From CALLPQ01 sp038531745 (GTDB lineage: Bacteria; Pseudomonadota; Alphaproteobacteria; Caulobacterales; Parvularculaceae): a stretch of DNA of 64,000 nucleotides. The stretch is from the NCBI GenBank assembly GCA_038531745.1, contig JBCBBJ010000012.1:33744-97743 (forward strand). The letters run 5' to 3'. A program made the position numbers and the translations under genes. Numbering within the stretch: the first letter of the stretch is position 1; every line of letters begins with the position of its first letter. The notes beneath the pieces are model-generated. The model saw only the letters and a program-made list of their open reading frames with translations. It was not told where the DNA came from and ran no database searches. Of this stretch, positions 45,074-54,880 are shown piece after piece.

Positions 45074-46444
45074 TTAGCCCTTATTCCCACGCAAGCGATT
45101 GCGCGCTTTGTCCGCACCGATTAGGGCAAATAACGGGCCCATTTCGGGGCCGTGGGACCGGCCGGTGAGGGCGAGACGCAACGGCATAAAGAGCTTTTTG
45201 CCTTTTGCCCCGGTCTTTTCTTTCACCGCGCTAATAAAATTAGCCCAGCTTTCCACCGTAAACGGACCATCCGGGACGCAAGTGGCCGCTCTCTCGGTGA
45301 ACTCCTGATCTTCAATTACCGGTTCAATCATTCCGTATACGACCTGCTGCCAATCGCTTGCCTCGGAGATCTTTTTAATGTTTGCCCGTACGCCATGCCA
45401 CAACGCTTCATCAACACCGGCACCAACACGGTCGGAGACTGCAGCAAACGGCATTTCGTGGAGCAGTTTCGCATTCAGGCTCCACAAATCATCGGCATCA
45501 AAGCGTGCCGGCGCGCGGCCCACCTTGTCAAACTCAAACCCGTTGGCCAGGGCCTGTAAGTCGCCATCGGCAACAACCGGGTCCGCGGTGCCCAGCTTCG
45601 CGAGCAAACTGGTGATTGCTGCGGGCTCCAACCCGTCTTCGCGCAATCCCTCAATGGATAAGGAGCCAAGGCGTTTGGATAGGCCCTCCCCATCGGCACC
45701 GATCAACAAGGAATGATGCGCAAAGGCCGGTAATGATGCGCCGTCGCCCCGCCCCATCTTGAGGAGCGTTTCCATGATTTCAACCTGCACCGCCGCATTG
45801 GTCACATGGTCTTCGCCGCGAATTACGTGGGTAATGGCAAAGTCGATATCGTCGATACAGCTGGGCAGCGTATAAAGATATTGCCCGTCTTCGCGGATCA
45901 ATACGGGATCAGAGACATTTGCGGTATCAACAATAGTTTCCCCCCGGATTAAATCCTGCCAGACGACAGGTTTGTGCGAGAGTTTATAGCGCCAATGGGG
46001 CTTGCGGCCCTCGGCCTCCAGCTTTGCCTTGTCATGTGCCGTTAGATCAAGGGCGGCACGGTCGTAAACCGGTGGCAAGCCGCGGGCGCGTTGAAGTTTG
46101 CGTTTGCGGTCAAGATCTTCCGCTGTTTCATAGCAAGGATAAAGAAGTCCAGCCTCGCGCAAACGCGCCGCAATATCATCATAAAGATCAAACCGCGCCG
46201 ATTGACGCGCGGTCAGATCATGGGTCAGCCCGAGCCACGTCAAGTCGGCATGGATACCATCTTCATAAGCCGCAGTGGACCGCGCCTGGTCCGTATCATC
46301 AATGCGGAGCATAAACTTGCCCCCGGTCTTGCGCGCATAAAGCCAATTCCAGAGCGCGGCCCGTACATTGCCCACATGGAGCTTTCCCGTGGGCGACGGG
46401 GCAAAACGAACAATAACCGGGCGGTCAGCGGCGGGCGTGGCCAT
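45074..46444 (-). CDS. gltX: Glutamyl-tRNA synthetase (GltX2-type)
   Basis: Class I aminoacyl-tRNA synthetase, 456 residues. HIGH motif FAPSPTGKLHVGN, KMSKS-type motif EGLSKRLGSLS, and the alphaproteobacterial second-copy style RIDDTDQARSTAAYEDG. Alphaproteobacteria often hold two GltX copies, one charging tRNA-Gln for transamidation; this one is of the HVGN type, so either role is possible. Start at ATG 46444 (a TTG lies two codons upstream). Confidence 0.93.
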   Translation of the reverse strand: MATPAADRPVIVRFAPSPTGKLHVGNVRAALWNWLYARKTGGKFMLRIDDTDQARSTAAYEDGIHADLTWLGLTHDLTARQSARFDLYDDIAARLREAGLLYPCYETAEDLDRKRKLQRARGLPPVYDRAALDLTAHDKAKLEAEGRKPHWRYKLSHKPVVWQDLIRGETIVDTANVSDPVLIREDGQYLYTLPSCIDDIDFAITHVIRGEDHVTNAAVQVEIMETLLKMGRGDGASLPAFAHHSLLIGADGEGLSKRLGSLSIEGLREDGLEPAAITSLLAKLGTADPVVADGDLQALANGFEFDKVGRAPARFDADDLWSLNAKLLHEMPFAAVSDRVGAGVDEALWHGVRANIKKISEASDWQQVVYGMIEPVIEDQEFTERAATCVPDGPFTVESWANFISAVKEKTGAKGKKLFMPLRLALTGRSHGPEMGPLFALIGADKARNRLRGNKG

Positions 46445-46618
46445 GGGCAAATCAACGGGTTAGGGGCAAAAAACGATCCAAGCCGTGGGACCTACGCCCT
46501 CCCCCGCACAGGGTCAATGCACCCCCGGCGTGACCGCCCTCAACAAGCCGCCTGGTGGGCTGCCTTGTCCTCCCCATGCGTCACTGTTAACCTTGCGATG
46601 GGAAAAATGGGGGTTGCG

Positions 46619-48652
46619 ATGGGAAACAGAGGCAAAATCAGAAAGTCCGGCGCGTGGCGCGCGCGCTGCCGATCACCGCTTATCCTGGTCTGTGCAATCT
46701 TTCTCGGCGCAATCACAAGTGCTGCGCCTGGTCAGGCGCAAGACCGTGCAGCCATCGAGGGGCGGGATTTGCGCCTCGTTGAGGTACGCTCCCCCCAGAT
46801 CAATTGTGTTTTTGATCGCGATTGCCGGATTACGGTGCAGGACTTCTCCGAACAATTTACCTTGCCCTTTGCCGGTGGCATCGGTTTTTTACAATCGCGT
46901 CAGTTTCCCGTGGGCGAGCCAGGCACCCGCGGCGAGGGTCTTCACGCCTATCTCTATCGCCTTGACCTGACACAAATGCGCAATGACCAAACGGCCCGGT
47001 GTATCCGCTCGGTCCGCTTTGATGCTCCTGCGCTCGCGCCGCTGCGCTATTCAAACCGGCGTAATGCGCGCCAGGCCGATTTCTTTTATCTGGCCAACGC
47101 CCTCGGCAAGGTCAAACCGGCGCGGGTCGTCCGCGACGGCAAGGCCATTGAAGTCCGCTTTGGTAATCTGTGTACGGCGGGCCCCAATGAGACCAACGGC
47201 AGCAGTAGCGTCTTTTTTGGTTTTGCCGCCACCACCGCAGCGGCCACCGTGCGCGCGCGAGTAACCGATCAGGATGGCCGCGCCATCGATGTGCTGGCCA
47301 AGGCGCCTGGCCTGCCGGTGATTGCCGGGACGGCCACGATTGCCCAACCGGAAAGTGTGCCGCGCGGGGAAAACCTGCGCACTGTTCAGCCGCGGCCTCA
47401 AACCTACGAAGGTAACGGCGCGCGGGCCGGGGATCCGGTCGGTCCCACCGCGCTTGTCCAGCCAACAGCCGCCGACGCCACCATCGGGTTTGAGGAATTT
47501 CGTGCGCGCGATAATGGCATTTTCTTACGTAATCAGTACCGGGAGGCATTTGGCGTTCGCTTTGGCGATGGGGTATCGATCCATCAATGTGGGGGCCAGA
47601 GTACGGGCGCCATGGCGTGCACCTATCCGCGCGCCGCCGACGGCACCCGCGCTGCGTTTTTTGACGGCCGCGCCAATCGTAGCCGGATGGTGATGGATTT
47701 TGCCCGTCCGGTTAAAGAAGTCTCCATGCGGATCAACCCCACCGGGGGCATCACCGATGAAGCCTTTGCCGCAGAATTAACAGCCTCACGCAATAATCAG
47801 ACCGTCGGCACGGCAAAAGAACAGTTTTCCTGGTCCTTTGACCGCAACTCCCGTTGGCCCGTCACCGTCAGGGTAAGCGTCACGAGCCCTCGAGGAGCCA
47901 CACGGCTCACTACGAGCCTGCGCGCGCTAAGCCGAAATAATCAGGCGATCCGGTTTTTGTTTGATGATATCCGCATCACTTTTGCACAGGCCGATGATGG
48001 GTCCGCGGTAACCAGCAGTGTGTCGCCCACCGGGGCGGCGATATTCTCCGCTGACCAGCAACGCGCCGATGCCAATCTTGGCCCCGCGCAACCCATTGCC
48101 TGGCCCGCGAACCGCGCGGCCAGGAAAAGCCCGTTCAAGCCAGCCCAGCGATTGCGTACACGGATCAATTGGCCCGCAGCGGAGGCTGCCATGGCCGAGC
48201 AAAACCGCCTAGGCCTACGACCGGCCAGCCTGTTGGACCCGGCTACCCTGAATACCGCCGCCCTGCCCGTGCTGTTGCCCCCGGCAGCCGACGGCCCGGT
48301 CGATCTTGCGGTGAGCCGTGATGGGAACAGCTATAGCGCCGTCTTTCGTCTGGGCGGGCGCCACTATGACTATTATGGCAGCCGTCTCGTCACGCAAATC
48401 ACACCGCAAAACGGCCAACAAGCAGGACAACGAGGCACGCGGCGGCGGTCCAACAGGACCATCGACTATGTTGAGGGCGAAACGGGTATCGTCGCGAGTT
48501 TTACCGTCTTTGGCGCTGTCTACCGGATCGCCCGCACCTGCCGCGAAGAAAGCTCCACCCGCGATGGCAACTGCTTTGACCGTAACACCCTGGAAGCGCA
48601 ATTGCGGGATCTCATGATTGCGCTGGGCACCCGGGCGGGGACAAGACCATGA
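46619..48652 (+). CDS. Unknown exported protein, coupled to an M23 lipoprotein
   Basis: About 677 residues. ATG 46619 is chosen because GGGGG lies five bases upstream; ATGs at 46598 and 46607 are alternatives and the longer frame to 46091 overlaps gltX and is rejected. Signal peptide ends around GQA-QD. The mature chain has no transmembrane helices. It reads as beta-rich, with three parts: an N-terminal domain with paired Cys (NCVFDRDC), a middle linker, and a C-terminal jelly-roll-like part (FEEFRARDNGIF...MDFARPVKEVSMRI...FDDIRITF) like calcium or sugar-binding modules, then a basic region. I do not recognise the family. Stop overlaps the next gene's ATG. Confidence 0.75.
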   Translation: MGNRGKIRKSGAWRARCRSPLILVCAIFLGAITSAAPGQAQDRAAIEGRDLRLVEVRSPQINCVFDRDCRITVQDFSEQFTLPFAGGIGFLQSRQFPVGEPGTRGEGLHAYLYRLDLTQMRNDQTARCIRSVRFDAPALAPLRYSNRRNARQADFFYLANALGKVKPARVVRDGKAIEVRFGNLCTAGPNETNGSSSVFFGFAATTAAATVRARVTDQDGRAIDVLAKAPGLPVIAGTATIAQPESVPRGENLRTVQPRPQTYEGNGARAGDPVGPTALVQPTAADATIGFEEFRARDNGIFLRNQYREAFGVRFGDGVSIHQCGGQSTGAMACTYPRAADGTRAAFFDGRANRSRMVMDFARPVKEVSMRINPTGGITDEAFAAELTASRNNQTVGTAKEQFSWSFDRNSRWPVTVRVSVTSPRGATRLTTSLRALSRNNQAIRFLFDDIRITFAQADDGSAVTSSVSPTGAAIFSADQQRADANLGPAQPIAWPANRAARKSPFKPAQRLRTRINWPAAEAAMAEQNRLGLRPASLLDPATLNTAALPVLLPPAADGPVDLAVSRDGNSYSAVFRLGGRHYDYYGSRLVTQITPQNGQQAGQRGTRRRSNRTIDYVEGETGIVASFTVFGAVYRIARTCREESSTRDGNCFDRNTLEAQLRDLMIALGTRAGTRP

Positions 48653-49677
48653 TCAAACTGGCGAACACGTTCTTGATACAGACGATGACTTGTATGTCGA
48701 TGCTGAGCCTTGTTGCCGCGTGTGGCGGGAATGGCGGAACGCCCACCCCGGCACCGGTACCCGAAGAAACACCCGGTGAGACCGATACAACGGAACCACC
48801 GCTCCCTTCACCAGCCTTGCCAGATGATCCTCCGGCCTCTGTCTTACCCAGCGAAACCCTGCCCGAAAACTGGTTCCGCGCACCCGGTGTTTTGGATGAC
48901 GGCTCGTCATCGGTACGAACCAATTTTGGTTTTGTCCTCACCGATGATGATGGCGTCGTTCTGGAAGCCGCCGTCGGCATTCGCTTCCCAATTAATGAGG
49001 GGCCAGCCTTTCCGAATTCCCAGCGTCTTGGCACAGGCGGACAAGGGTTTCCTGCCATCGGCCTACCCCAACCGGCGCCCGGCCAGAATAGCCGCGCGAA
49101 TTACGGTTATCCGTGGAAGGATAATTTTTGCGAATATCGCCAAGGCGTCAGCAATGCCTGCCCCGAAGGCAAAGGCCATTATGGCCAGGATATTCGCCCC
49201 AGCACGTGTGAGAACGGAAAATATCTTGCTGTTGCCCCTGAAGACATCCGTATCCGGACAGTGGGCACAAATCACGGCGTGCTTGGCTTTGGGTTGGACA
49301 GCGGATTGCTTTACAGCTTTCTCCATTTGGACCGCCCACTGGCGCTCCACCCACGGACCGGACAGCGCGTCAAACAAGGCGACATCCTGCGCGAAGGTGA
49401 AGCCATCGGCCAAATCTCCAGCCGGACGGACCCCGATCCTAATTGCGGCAGTGCCTCACAATATTGCACGACACTGCATTTACATTTTGAGATCTGGGCT
49501 GGCGCCGATGGCAATGCCCTGGGCAGCTGGAATAAAGGCACCACCCCCTTGCCGCCCTATACCAGCCTTGTGGCGTCCTATATCCGCCTCCTCGACGAAG
49601 ACCCGGACGGCGCAGACTGGGCCGCCGAAAAACCGCTGGTTGATGATGCGCTATGCAAGCCGCCCAGTTTGCGGTGA
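48649..49677 (+). CDS. M23-family peptidase, lipoprotein
   Basis: 342 residues. Lipobox LVAACGG at the N-terminus, then a Pro/Thr/Glu-rich linker. The C-terminal half has the M23 zinc motifs: HYGQD (first His and Asp), FLHLDRP, and LHLHFEI. Such enzymes cleave peptidoglycan cross-links or act as their activators; all three metal ligands look present so it should be active. Extra cysteines (CEYRQG, CPEGK, C-N-G, YCTT) suggest disulfides. It overlaps the unknown exported protein by four bases (ATGA), so the two probably work together in the cell envelope. Confidence 0.88.
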   Translation: MIKLANTFLIQTMTCMSMLSLVAACGGNGGTPTPAPVPEETPGETDTTEPPLPSPALPDDPPASVLPSETLPENWFRAPGVLDDGSSSVRTNFGFVLTDDDGVVLEAAVGIRFPINEGPAFPNSQRLGTGGQGFPAIGLPQPAPGQNSRANYGYPWKDNFCEYRQGVSNACPEGKGHYGQDIRPSTCENGKYLAVAPEDIRIRTVGTNHGVLGFGLDSGLLYSFLHLDRPLALHPRTGQRVKQGDILREGEAIGQISSRTDPDPNCGSASQYCTTLHLHFEIWAGADGNALGSWNKGTTPLPPYTSLVASYIRLLDEDPDGADWAAEKPLVDDALCKPPSLR

Positions 49678-49715
49678 CAAGAAAATCGGTATTCCCGAAC
49701 AGTCAATAGACGCAT

Positions 49716-49778
49716 CCCCGCGACTTAATCGCGGAGTCCAAGGTAATCTGCCTATTGAGGGTTACTAACAAATCGCCC
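49716..49778 (-). repeat. Palindromic intergenic repeat family B, partial copy 4
   Basis: Contains one palindrome (CCCCGCGACTTAATCGCGG) and the conserved middle section inverted (CTCAATAGGCAGATTACCTTGGA on the minus strand); the other end is lost. Lies in the convergent gap between the M23 and accA genes. Confidence 0.75.
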
Positions 49779-49794
49779 AAAGCGTCAATAAAAG

Positions 49795-50769
49795 CTACGC
49801 CACCAGCCCCTCGCGGCCCATGGCGAGAAATTTCTCATGGCGGTGTTTGCGGATCGCGGCCCCCTCCATATCGTCAAATTCGTGGAGCGCGAGTTCGATT
49901 GCGTCGGCAAGACGCTCAATCGTTCGGGAAACATCGCGGTGGGCACCGCCAACGGGTTCCTCAATAATCGTGTCGATCACGCCCAACTCTTTGAGATCCT
50001 GCGCAGAGATACGCATGGCTTCTGCCGCGTCGGGTGCTTTGCTGGCGCCTTTATCTTCGGTGTTGTTCCACAGGATGGAGGCACAACCCTCAGGCGAGAT
50101 GACCGAATAAACCGAATGTTCCAACATCAAAATACGGTTGGCCGTGGCCAACGCCACCGCACCGCCAGACCCGCCTTCACCCACAATGGCGGAGATAAGG
50201 GGTACCCCAACGGTTAGGCATTTTTGGGTACAGGTGGCGATGGCTTCGGCCTGGCCGCGTTCTTCGGCGCCGCGCCCGGGATAGGCCCCTTGCGTATCAA
50301 CGAGGCACACAACCGGCAGGCCAAATCGGTCAGCCATATCCATTAACCGGATTGCCTTGCGGTAGCCTTCAGGATTGGCGGAGCCAAAATTGTGCGCGAT
50401 GCGGGTCTTTGTGTCTTTGCCTTTTTCATGGCCGATCAACATGATTGATCGCCCGCGAAACATGGCCGGCCCGCCCATGATTGCTTTATCTTCCCCATAC
50501 CGACGATCACCCGCTAGCGGCGTAAAATCCTCAACCATCTGGGCAACATAATCAGAAAAATGCGGGCGCGCGGCGTGGCGGGCAACTTGGCTTTTTTGCC
50601 AGCGGTTTAGATTGGCATAGGTATCGGTGAGCATCTGGTCGGCTTTAGCTTGTAGCCGTGTGATCTCCTCACCCACATTGGCGCGGGTGGCATCATCCAT
50701 ACCCTGAAGATCGTCGATCTTGCCTTCGAGCTCGGCAATGGATTTTTCAAAATCGAGATAGGTCCGCAT
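49795..50769 (-). CDS. accA: Acetyl-CoA carboxylase carboxyltransferase subunit alpha
   Basis: First committed step of fatty acid synthesis, with AccD. 324 residues. GSANPEGYRKAIRLMDMADRFGLPVVCLVDTQGAYPGRGAEERGQ is the carboxyltransferase signature, and the N-terminal coiled coil (ELEGKIDDLQ) is typical. Preceded by a 126-base gap with the promoter. Confidence 0.97.
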   Translation of the reverse strand: MRTYLDFEKSIAELEGKIDDLQGMDDATRANVGEEITRLQAKADQMLTDTYANLNRWQKSQVARHAARPHFSDYVAQMVEDFTPLAGDRRYGEDKAIMGGPAMFRGRSIMLIGHEKGKDTKTRIAHNFGSANPEGYRKAIRLMDMADRFGLPVVCLVDTQGAYPGRGAEERGQAEAIATCTQKCLTVGVPLISAIVGEGGSGGAVALATANRILMLEHSVYSVISPEGCASILWNNTEDKGASKAPDAAEAMRISAQDLKELGVIDTIIEEPVGGAHRDVSRTIERLADAIELALHEFDDMEGAAIRKHRHEKFLAMGREGLVA

Positions 50770-50895
50770 GGAAGATGTCCTGCTTTGATTGGATCGTAAG
50801 GCGGCGTTCGCGCGCCGTTTTGATTGATATAAGCCCCATCTTTAGGGGGGCAAGGATGCGACCGGGTTAACGAGCCCCGCTATGGAAAAACGCCA

Positions 50896-52716
50896 TCAGT
50901 CCAGGCGCCGCGGTTTTACACGCGGGCTCAGGCCCTGATCATCGGTTTGGCGCGGCGATTGCGCGGCACTGGCCCGTCCATAAGGAGCGGGGACGGCCGC
51001 GTTGCCCCAACGGCGTTGCCAAATTGTCTGCAATTGCCATTGGCGGCGTAAATCGCCCAGACCGGCCATATCGATCGCCTGCTCAGCGACCACACGCTCA
51101 ACCGGGGATAACGCCGCCTGCCGGGTCATGGCGAGCGCGGCGAGGGCAGCTTGACCAGTCTTTTTGCGGGTGCCTTCACCAGTGGTCGGCGCCGCGCCCA
51201 TGGCCGCATCAAAAACCGCCTCAACAATGCGCACCTGGTGGTGGATTGCGCTGGTCGCGGTGTTTTGGGCACCGGCGCTTGGCGTCTTGTTGGTTGTGTT
51301 CGCGAAGGGGGCATCCACCTCGATTTGCGCACGATCGGCCACTAGAGCCGCCACGGCTGGATCAAGGATTGCCAGGTCCTGTGTCAAGGTTACGAATTCC
51401 CGGCCAAGACGCTCACCCAAATTGGTCACTGACTGTTCACCCAGCATCGTAAAAAGCCAACGCCCCGCGCCAGCGCTATCGCCAACCGCCAGACGCGCCC
51501 GGGCGAAAACGGCCGCATCTTCTGGCGACACCAAGGCCCCTTCCAGATTTGCAATCTCGCCGGCGTAAAGCTGATGGCGGGCAAAGACCGTATCAAAATC
51601 ACCGCCTGCTCGGCCACCTGATGCCCCAACTGATCTCTCCGGGGCACGCAGGGCATTGGCAATCAGGCTGGCTTTATCGCGGAGAAATTCCGGCGCCGCC
51701 ATGGCCTGCACCTGTTGATAAAGCGCGGCCTCCGTACGCGGACTATTGGGGCTTTGGATAAGTAAACCCGCCGGATCAATCCGTTCGGCAACGTTTAGCG
51801 GTACGCCCGACAACAACGCCGCATAAATGGACGGTTCTATCATCCCCATGCCCAGCGCCCTGCGCGCCGCGTGAATGCGGATGGCCGGATCAAGGGCCTC
51901 ATCCAATGTCACCGCGCGCACAACAACCCCGTGGGCCTCAGCGGCAAGACCGGCGGCCAGTGGCTGATCCAACGCGCGGGTGATGGCCAGTTCTAATGCG
52001 GTGCGCGGTTGTAGCGGTTTGTCAGGCGTTAAGCCGATCACAAAGCCGCCGAGAAATTGCTCGTCCCGCTCCGTCAACAAGCCACGATCGCGCAACAGAC
52101 CATAGGTCAAATCAGCGGCATCACGCTCACCGGCCACCGCATAACAAAACGCCCGCAGCTTCACCCAATAGGGTGCATCGCGCCCCGCCTGCAATTGCGC
52201 GCCGCGCCGGCAAGCCGCATCAACCACACCTGTGGCAAGATCAGCCGTGGCCAGGGCCTGGCCGGTGGCTGGGTCATTAGCCGGCGCGTCAGACAGGCTG
52301 ACCAGGGTTCGGGTGTCGGCGATAAAACCCGCATTGATCAGGGCCAGGAGCTTTTGCCCGCTCAAGCGATCAATCACCGCGCGGTCATCGGTGACCGGAC
52401 TGCGCCCCGGGCTGAGCAATACCCGCCGCAAGACCGTGCCAAGGGCCGGCGCCGACGGCTGGTTGGGTACCTGGTCCAATAAAAAGGATAGCGTATCCGG
52501 ATCACTCCCCACCCACAATTCCGGCGCCATGGCCCCGTCGCGCGGATCAAGGGTGCCGGTCTCAAAGGCATTGGCGGTGAGCGAGCGTGTCTCAATCGTC
52601 GGCAACAAAATCTGTTGCGCCGCGGCCCTGGGCGCGCCCATCGACGCCGACCCCAGGACGCCGATGCCGAACAGCAAGAGCGCAGCGTCTGCGCATCGTT
52701 TCATGTCACGCAGCAT
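50896..52716 (-). CDS. Exported conserved alphaproteobacterial protein
   Basis: 606 residues, unknown function. Signal peptide (ALLLFGIGVLGSASMGAPRAAA-Q), then a low-complexity, Ala-rich helical chain with no recognised catalytic motif, reminiscent of tetratricopeptide-like scaffolds. Proteins of this type lie beside aroK in many Alphaproteobacteria and have been mislabelled as antifreeze-related. ATG 52716 is favoured because GGAGG lies nine bases upstream and it overlaps the small upstream gene by 11 bases; ATG 52704 is the alternative. Role unknown. Confidence 0.72.
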   Translation of the reverse strand: MLRDMKRCADAALLLFGIGVLGSASMGAPRAAAQQILLPTIETRSLTANAFETGTLDPRDGAMAPELWVGSDPDTLSFLLDQVPNQPSAPALGTVLRRVLLSPGRSPVTDDRAVIDRLSGQKLLALINAGFIADTRTLVSLSDAPANDPATGQALATADLATGVVDAACRRGAQLQAGRDAPYWVKLRAFCYAVAGERDAADLTYGLLRDRGLLTERDEQFLGGFVIGLTPDKPLQPRTALELAITRALDQPLAAGLAAEAHGVVVRAVTLDEALDPAIRIHAARRALGMGMIEPSIYAALLSGVPLNVAERIDPAGLLIQSPNSPRTEAALYQQVQAMAAPEFLRDKASLIANALRAPERSVGASGGRAGGDFDTVFARHQLYAGEIANLEGALVSPEDAAVFARARLAVGDSAGAGRWLFTMLGEQSVTNLGERLGREFVTLTQDLAILDPAVAALVADRAQIEVDAPFANTTNKTPSAGAQNTATSAIHHQVRIVEAVFDAAMGAAPTTGEGTRKKTGQAALAALAMTRQAALSPVERVVAEQAIDMAGLGDLRRQWQLQTIWQRRWGNAAVPAPYGRASAAQSPRQTDDQGLSPRVKPRRLD

Positions 52717-52849
52717 TGGGCGTTACCTCCACTTCGATGGTCCGGGTGTCCGGCTCCAGCACTTGCCCATAAATCAGGAGCGCCGCGAGGCACAGCGCCA
52801 CCACGATCACAATACCCAGAATAAAGCGCATGCGCGTTTTCCCTTCCAT
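52706..52849 (-). CDS. 47-residue single-pass membrane protein
   Basis: Short gene. ATG 52849, stop TGA 52706, preceded by GGGTTTGGGGCC with no strong ribosome site. It encodes a basic N-terminus (MEGKTRMRF), a 20-residue hydrophobic segment (ILGIVIVVALCLAALLIYG) and an acidic tail (LEPDTRTIEVEVTPNAA). It overlaps the start of the next gene and is divergent from aroK, so it is likely a real small inner-membrane protein co-transcribed with it. Function unknown. Confidence 0.65.
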   Translation of the reverse strand: MEGKTRMRFILGIVIVVALCLAALLIYGQVLEPDTRTIEVEVTPNAA

Positions 52850-53033
52850 GGCCCCAAACCCAGTGCCCTATCTATGCGCAGTCCCGGCGGCGCCCGCAAG
52901 GCCCTCACTGATCCGTCACTGGGCCCACCCGCTACCGCTCCGGCCCACTTTTTTCTTCGCATCGGCGCTCAGTCTGGTACGAACGCCCTCTTGTTCTTAT
53001 GTTTGTGCTCTAAAGGACTGCGCGCGTTCACCC

Positions 53034-53627
53034 ATGGCCCGACCTGTAAAATCGCCAATATTTTCATGCCCTCAGCCGGTTGTGCTTGTTGGAATGATGG
53101 GGGTTGGTAAAACAACCATCGGGCGGCGTCTGGCCCCGTTGATCGATCTGCCCTTTCACGATGCCGATGAAGCCGTGGAGGAAGCGGCAGGCATGAAAGT
53201 TGCCGATTTCTTTGAAACCCACGGCGAAAAAGCCTTTCGCGATGGGGAGGCCCGCGTCATCCGCCGGCTGCTTGATGGGCCGCCGCTTGTGCTGGCCACC
53301 GGCGGCGGCGCGGTGTTGCACCCGGAAACGCGCGCTCATTTGCGCGATTTGGCCCTGACCGTTTGGCTGCGCGCGCCGATCCCCATCATTGTTGACCGGG
53401 CGACGCGCCGTCCCACTCGCCCGCTTCTTAAAACCGGCGATCCCACACAAACCATCACCCGGCTCCTTGCCGAGCGCAGCCCGTTTTATGAGGAGACTGC
53501 CGCTTTGCATGTGGAAAGCCAGACCGGCGCCCATACAAAAACTGTTAACCGGATCGTTGATTTAATTCGGCAGACTTTAGACGCCGCGCCTGACCAGGCC
53601 CCCGTAAAGCCCGCCCAAGCCGAGTAA
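53034..53627 (+). CDS. aroK: Shikimate kinase
   Basis: Fifth shikimate-pathway step. P-loop GMMGVGKTTIGRRLA, shikimate-binding DADEAVEEAAGM, and GGGAVL. 197 residues from ATG 53034. A longer frame to 52830 overlaps the divergent small gene and is rejected. Followed by aroB after 10 bases. Confidence 0.95.
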   Translation: MARPVKSPIFSCPQPVVLVGMMGVGKTTIGRRLAPLIDLPFHDADEAVEEAAGMKVADFFETHGEKAFRDGEARVIRRLLDGPPLVLATGGGAVLHPETRAHLRDLALTVWLRAPIPIIVDRATRRPTRPLLKTGDPTQTITRLLAERSPFYEETAALHVESQTGAHTKTVNRIVDLIRQTLDAAPDQAPVKPAQAE

Positions 53628-53637
53628 TCGCCCAAAT

Positions 53638-54789
53638 ATGCCCGACACCCACCAAACCCTAACCGTTTCCTTGCCTGGCCGTAGCGCACACGCCTATCCG
53701 ATCCATATTGGCAGCGGCCTGATGGCATCGATTGGTGATCTTTTGAAACCGCATCTCAAGCGCCCGCGGGTCAGTGTTGTCACCGAAGACCGGGTTAATG
53801 AGGCACAAGGCACCGCCTTGTCGGCCAATCTTGCCAAGGCGGGCATTGAGGCGGAGGCCATTATTGTGCCCCCCGGCGAAGGCACAAAATCCTTCCGCAC
53901 CCTTGCCGAAGTTGTCCGTACCCTGCTGGATCACGGGGTGGAGCGCGGCGATGTGGTGATTGCCTATGGCGGCGGCGTGATTGGCGATCTCACGGGCTTT
54001 GCCTGTTCCATGGTCCGCCGCGGGTGCCGCTTCATTCAGGTTCCGACAACCTTGCTGGCGCAAGTTGACAGCGCAGTGGGCGGCAAAACCGCGATCAATG
54101 TGCCGGAGGGCAAAAACCTGGTGGGCGCGTTTTACCAGCCCGACGCCGTCATTGCCGACATTGACCTCCTCACCAGCCTGCCAGACCGCGAACGCCGGGC
54201 CGGCTATGCCGAAATCGCAAAATATGGCCTCCTCGGGGATGCAGAATTTTTTGACTGGCTCGAAGCCAAAGGCCTGTCGGTACTTGCCAATGAACCGGCA
54301 GCAACAATTGAGGCAGTCAAAAAATCCTGTGCCATGAAGGCTGAAATTGTTGCTGAGGATGAACGCGAGCACGGCAATCGCGCGCTCCTCAACCTTGGTC
54401 ACACATTTGGGCATGCGCTGGAGGCTGCTTTCGGGTTTAGCGATGCCCTCCTCCATGGCGAAGGCGTCTCGCTGGGCATGGCGATGGCCTTTGATTACGC
54501 CGTACACGAAGGGTTATGTCCCGAGGCTGACGCGATGCGGGTGAAAACCCACCTTGCCGCCATGGGCTGCCCCGTGACACTGGCGGCGGTGCCCGCCTTT
54601 GCGGCGGCGCGCCCGGGTTTGTCACCGGATCATCTTCTTGATCTGATGATGCAGGATAAAAAGGTTGAGCAGGCGCAGATTACCCTGATCCTACCCCACA
54701 AAATTGGGCAGGCGCATATCCACCGCGCCGCAAGCCCCGAAACCCTGCGTGCTTTCTGGGCCCGGCAGCTTGACCACCCGGCCTCTTAG
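53638..54789 (+). CDS. aroB: 3-dehydroquinate synthase
   Basis: Second shikimate step, NAD and zinc dependent. 383 residues. GGGVIGDLTGFACSMVRRGCRFIQVPTTLLAQVDSAVGGKTAINV is the canonical signature; the metal site is completed by EIVAEDEREHGNRALLNLGHTFGHALEA. Follows aroK by 10 bases, so aroKB is an operon. Confidence 0.97.
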   Translation: MPDTHQTLTVSLPGRSAHAYPIHIGSGLMASIGDLLKPHLKRPRVSVVTEDRVNEAQGTALSANLAKAGIEAEAIIVPPGEGTKSFRTLAEVVRTLLDHGVERGDVVIAYGGGVIGDLTGFACSMVRRGCRFIQVPTTLLAQVDSAVGGKTAINVPEGKNLVGAFYQPDAVIADIDLLTSLPDRERRAGYAEIAKYGLLGDAEFFDWLEAKGLSVLANEPAATIEAVKKSCAMKAEIVAEDEREHGNRALLNLGHTFGHALEAAFGFSDALLHGEGVSLGMAMAFDYAVHEGLCPEADAMRVKTHLAAMGCPVTLAAVPAFAAARPGLSPDHLLDLMMQDKKVEQAQITLILPHKIGQAHIHRAASPETLRAFWARQLDHPAS

Positions 54790-54880
54790 GCAAGCGCATT
54801 GACGCCTTAATAAAGACGCCGCACAACCGGCGGTGCAGGCCGCGCGCCTGCCTTTTTCGCCGCTCGCAAGGACGCCCCCA

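Noticed and set aside
46091..46618. Upstream extension of the exported protein's frame
   Set aside because: It overlaps gltX on the other strand, has no ribosome site at its ATG, and a good signal peptide starts at 46619.
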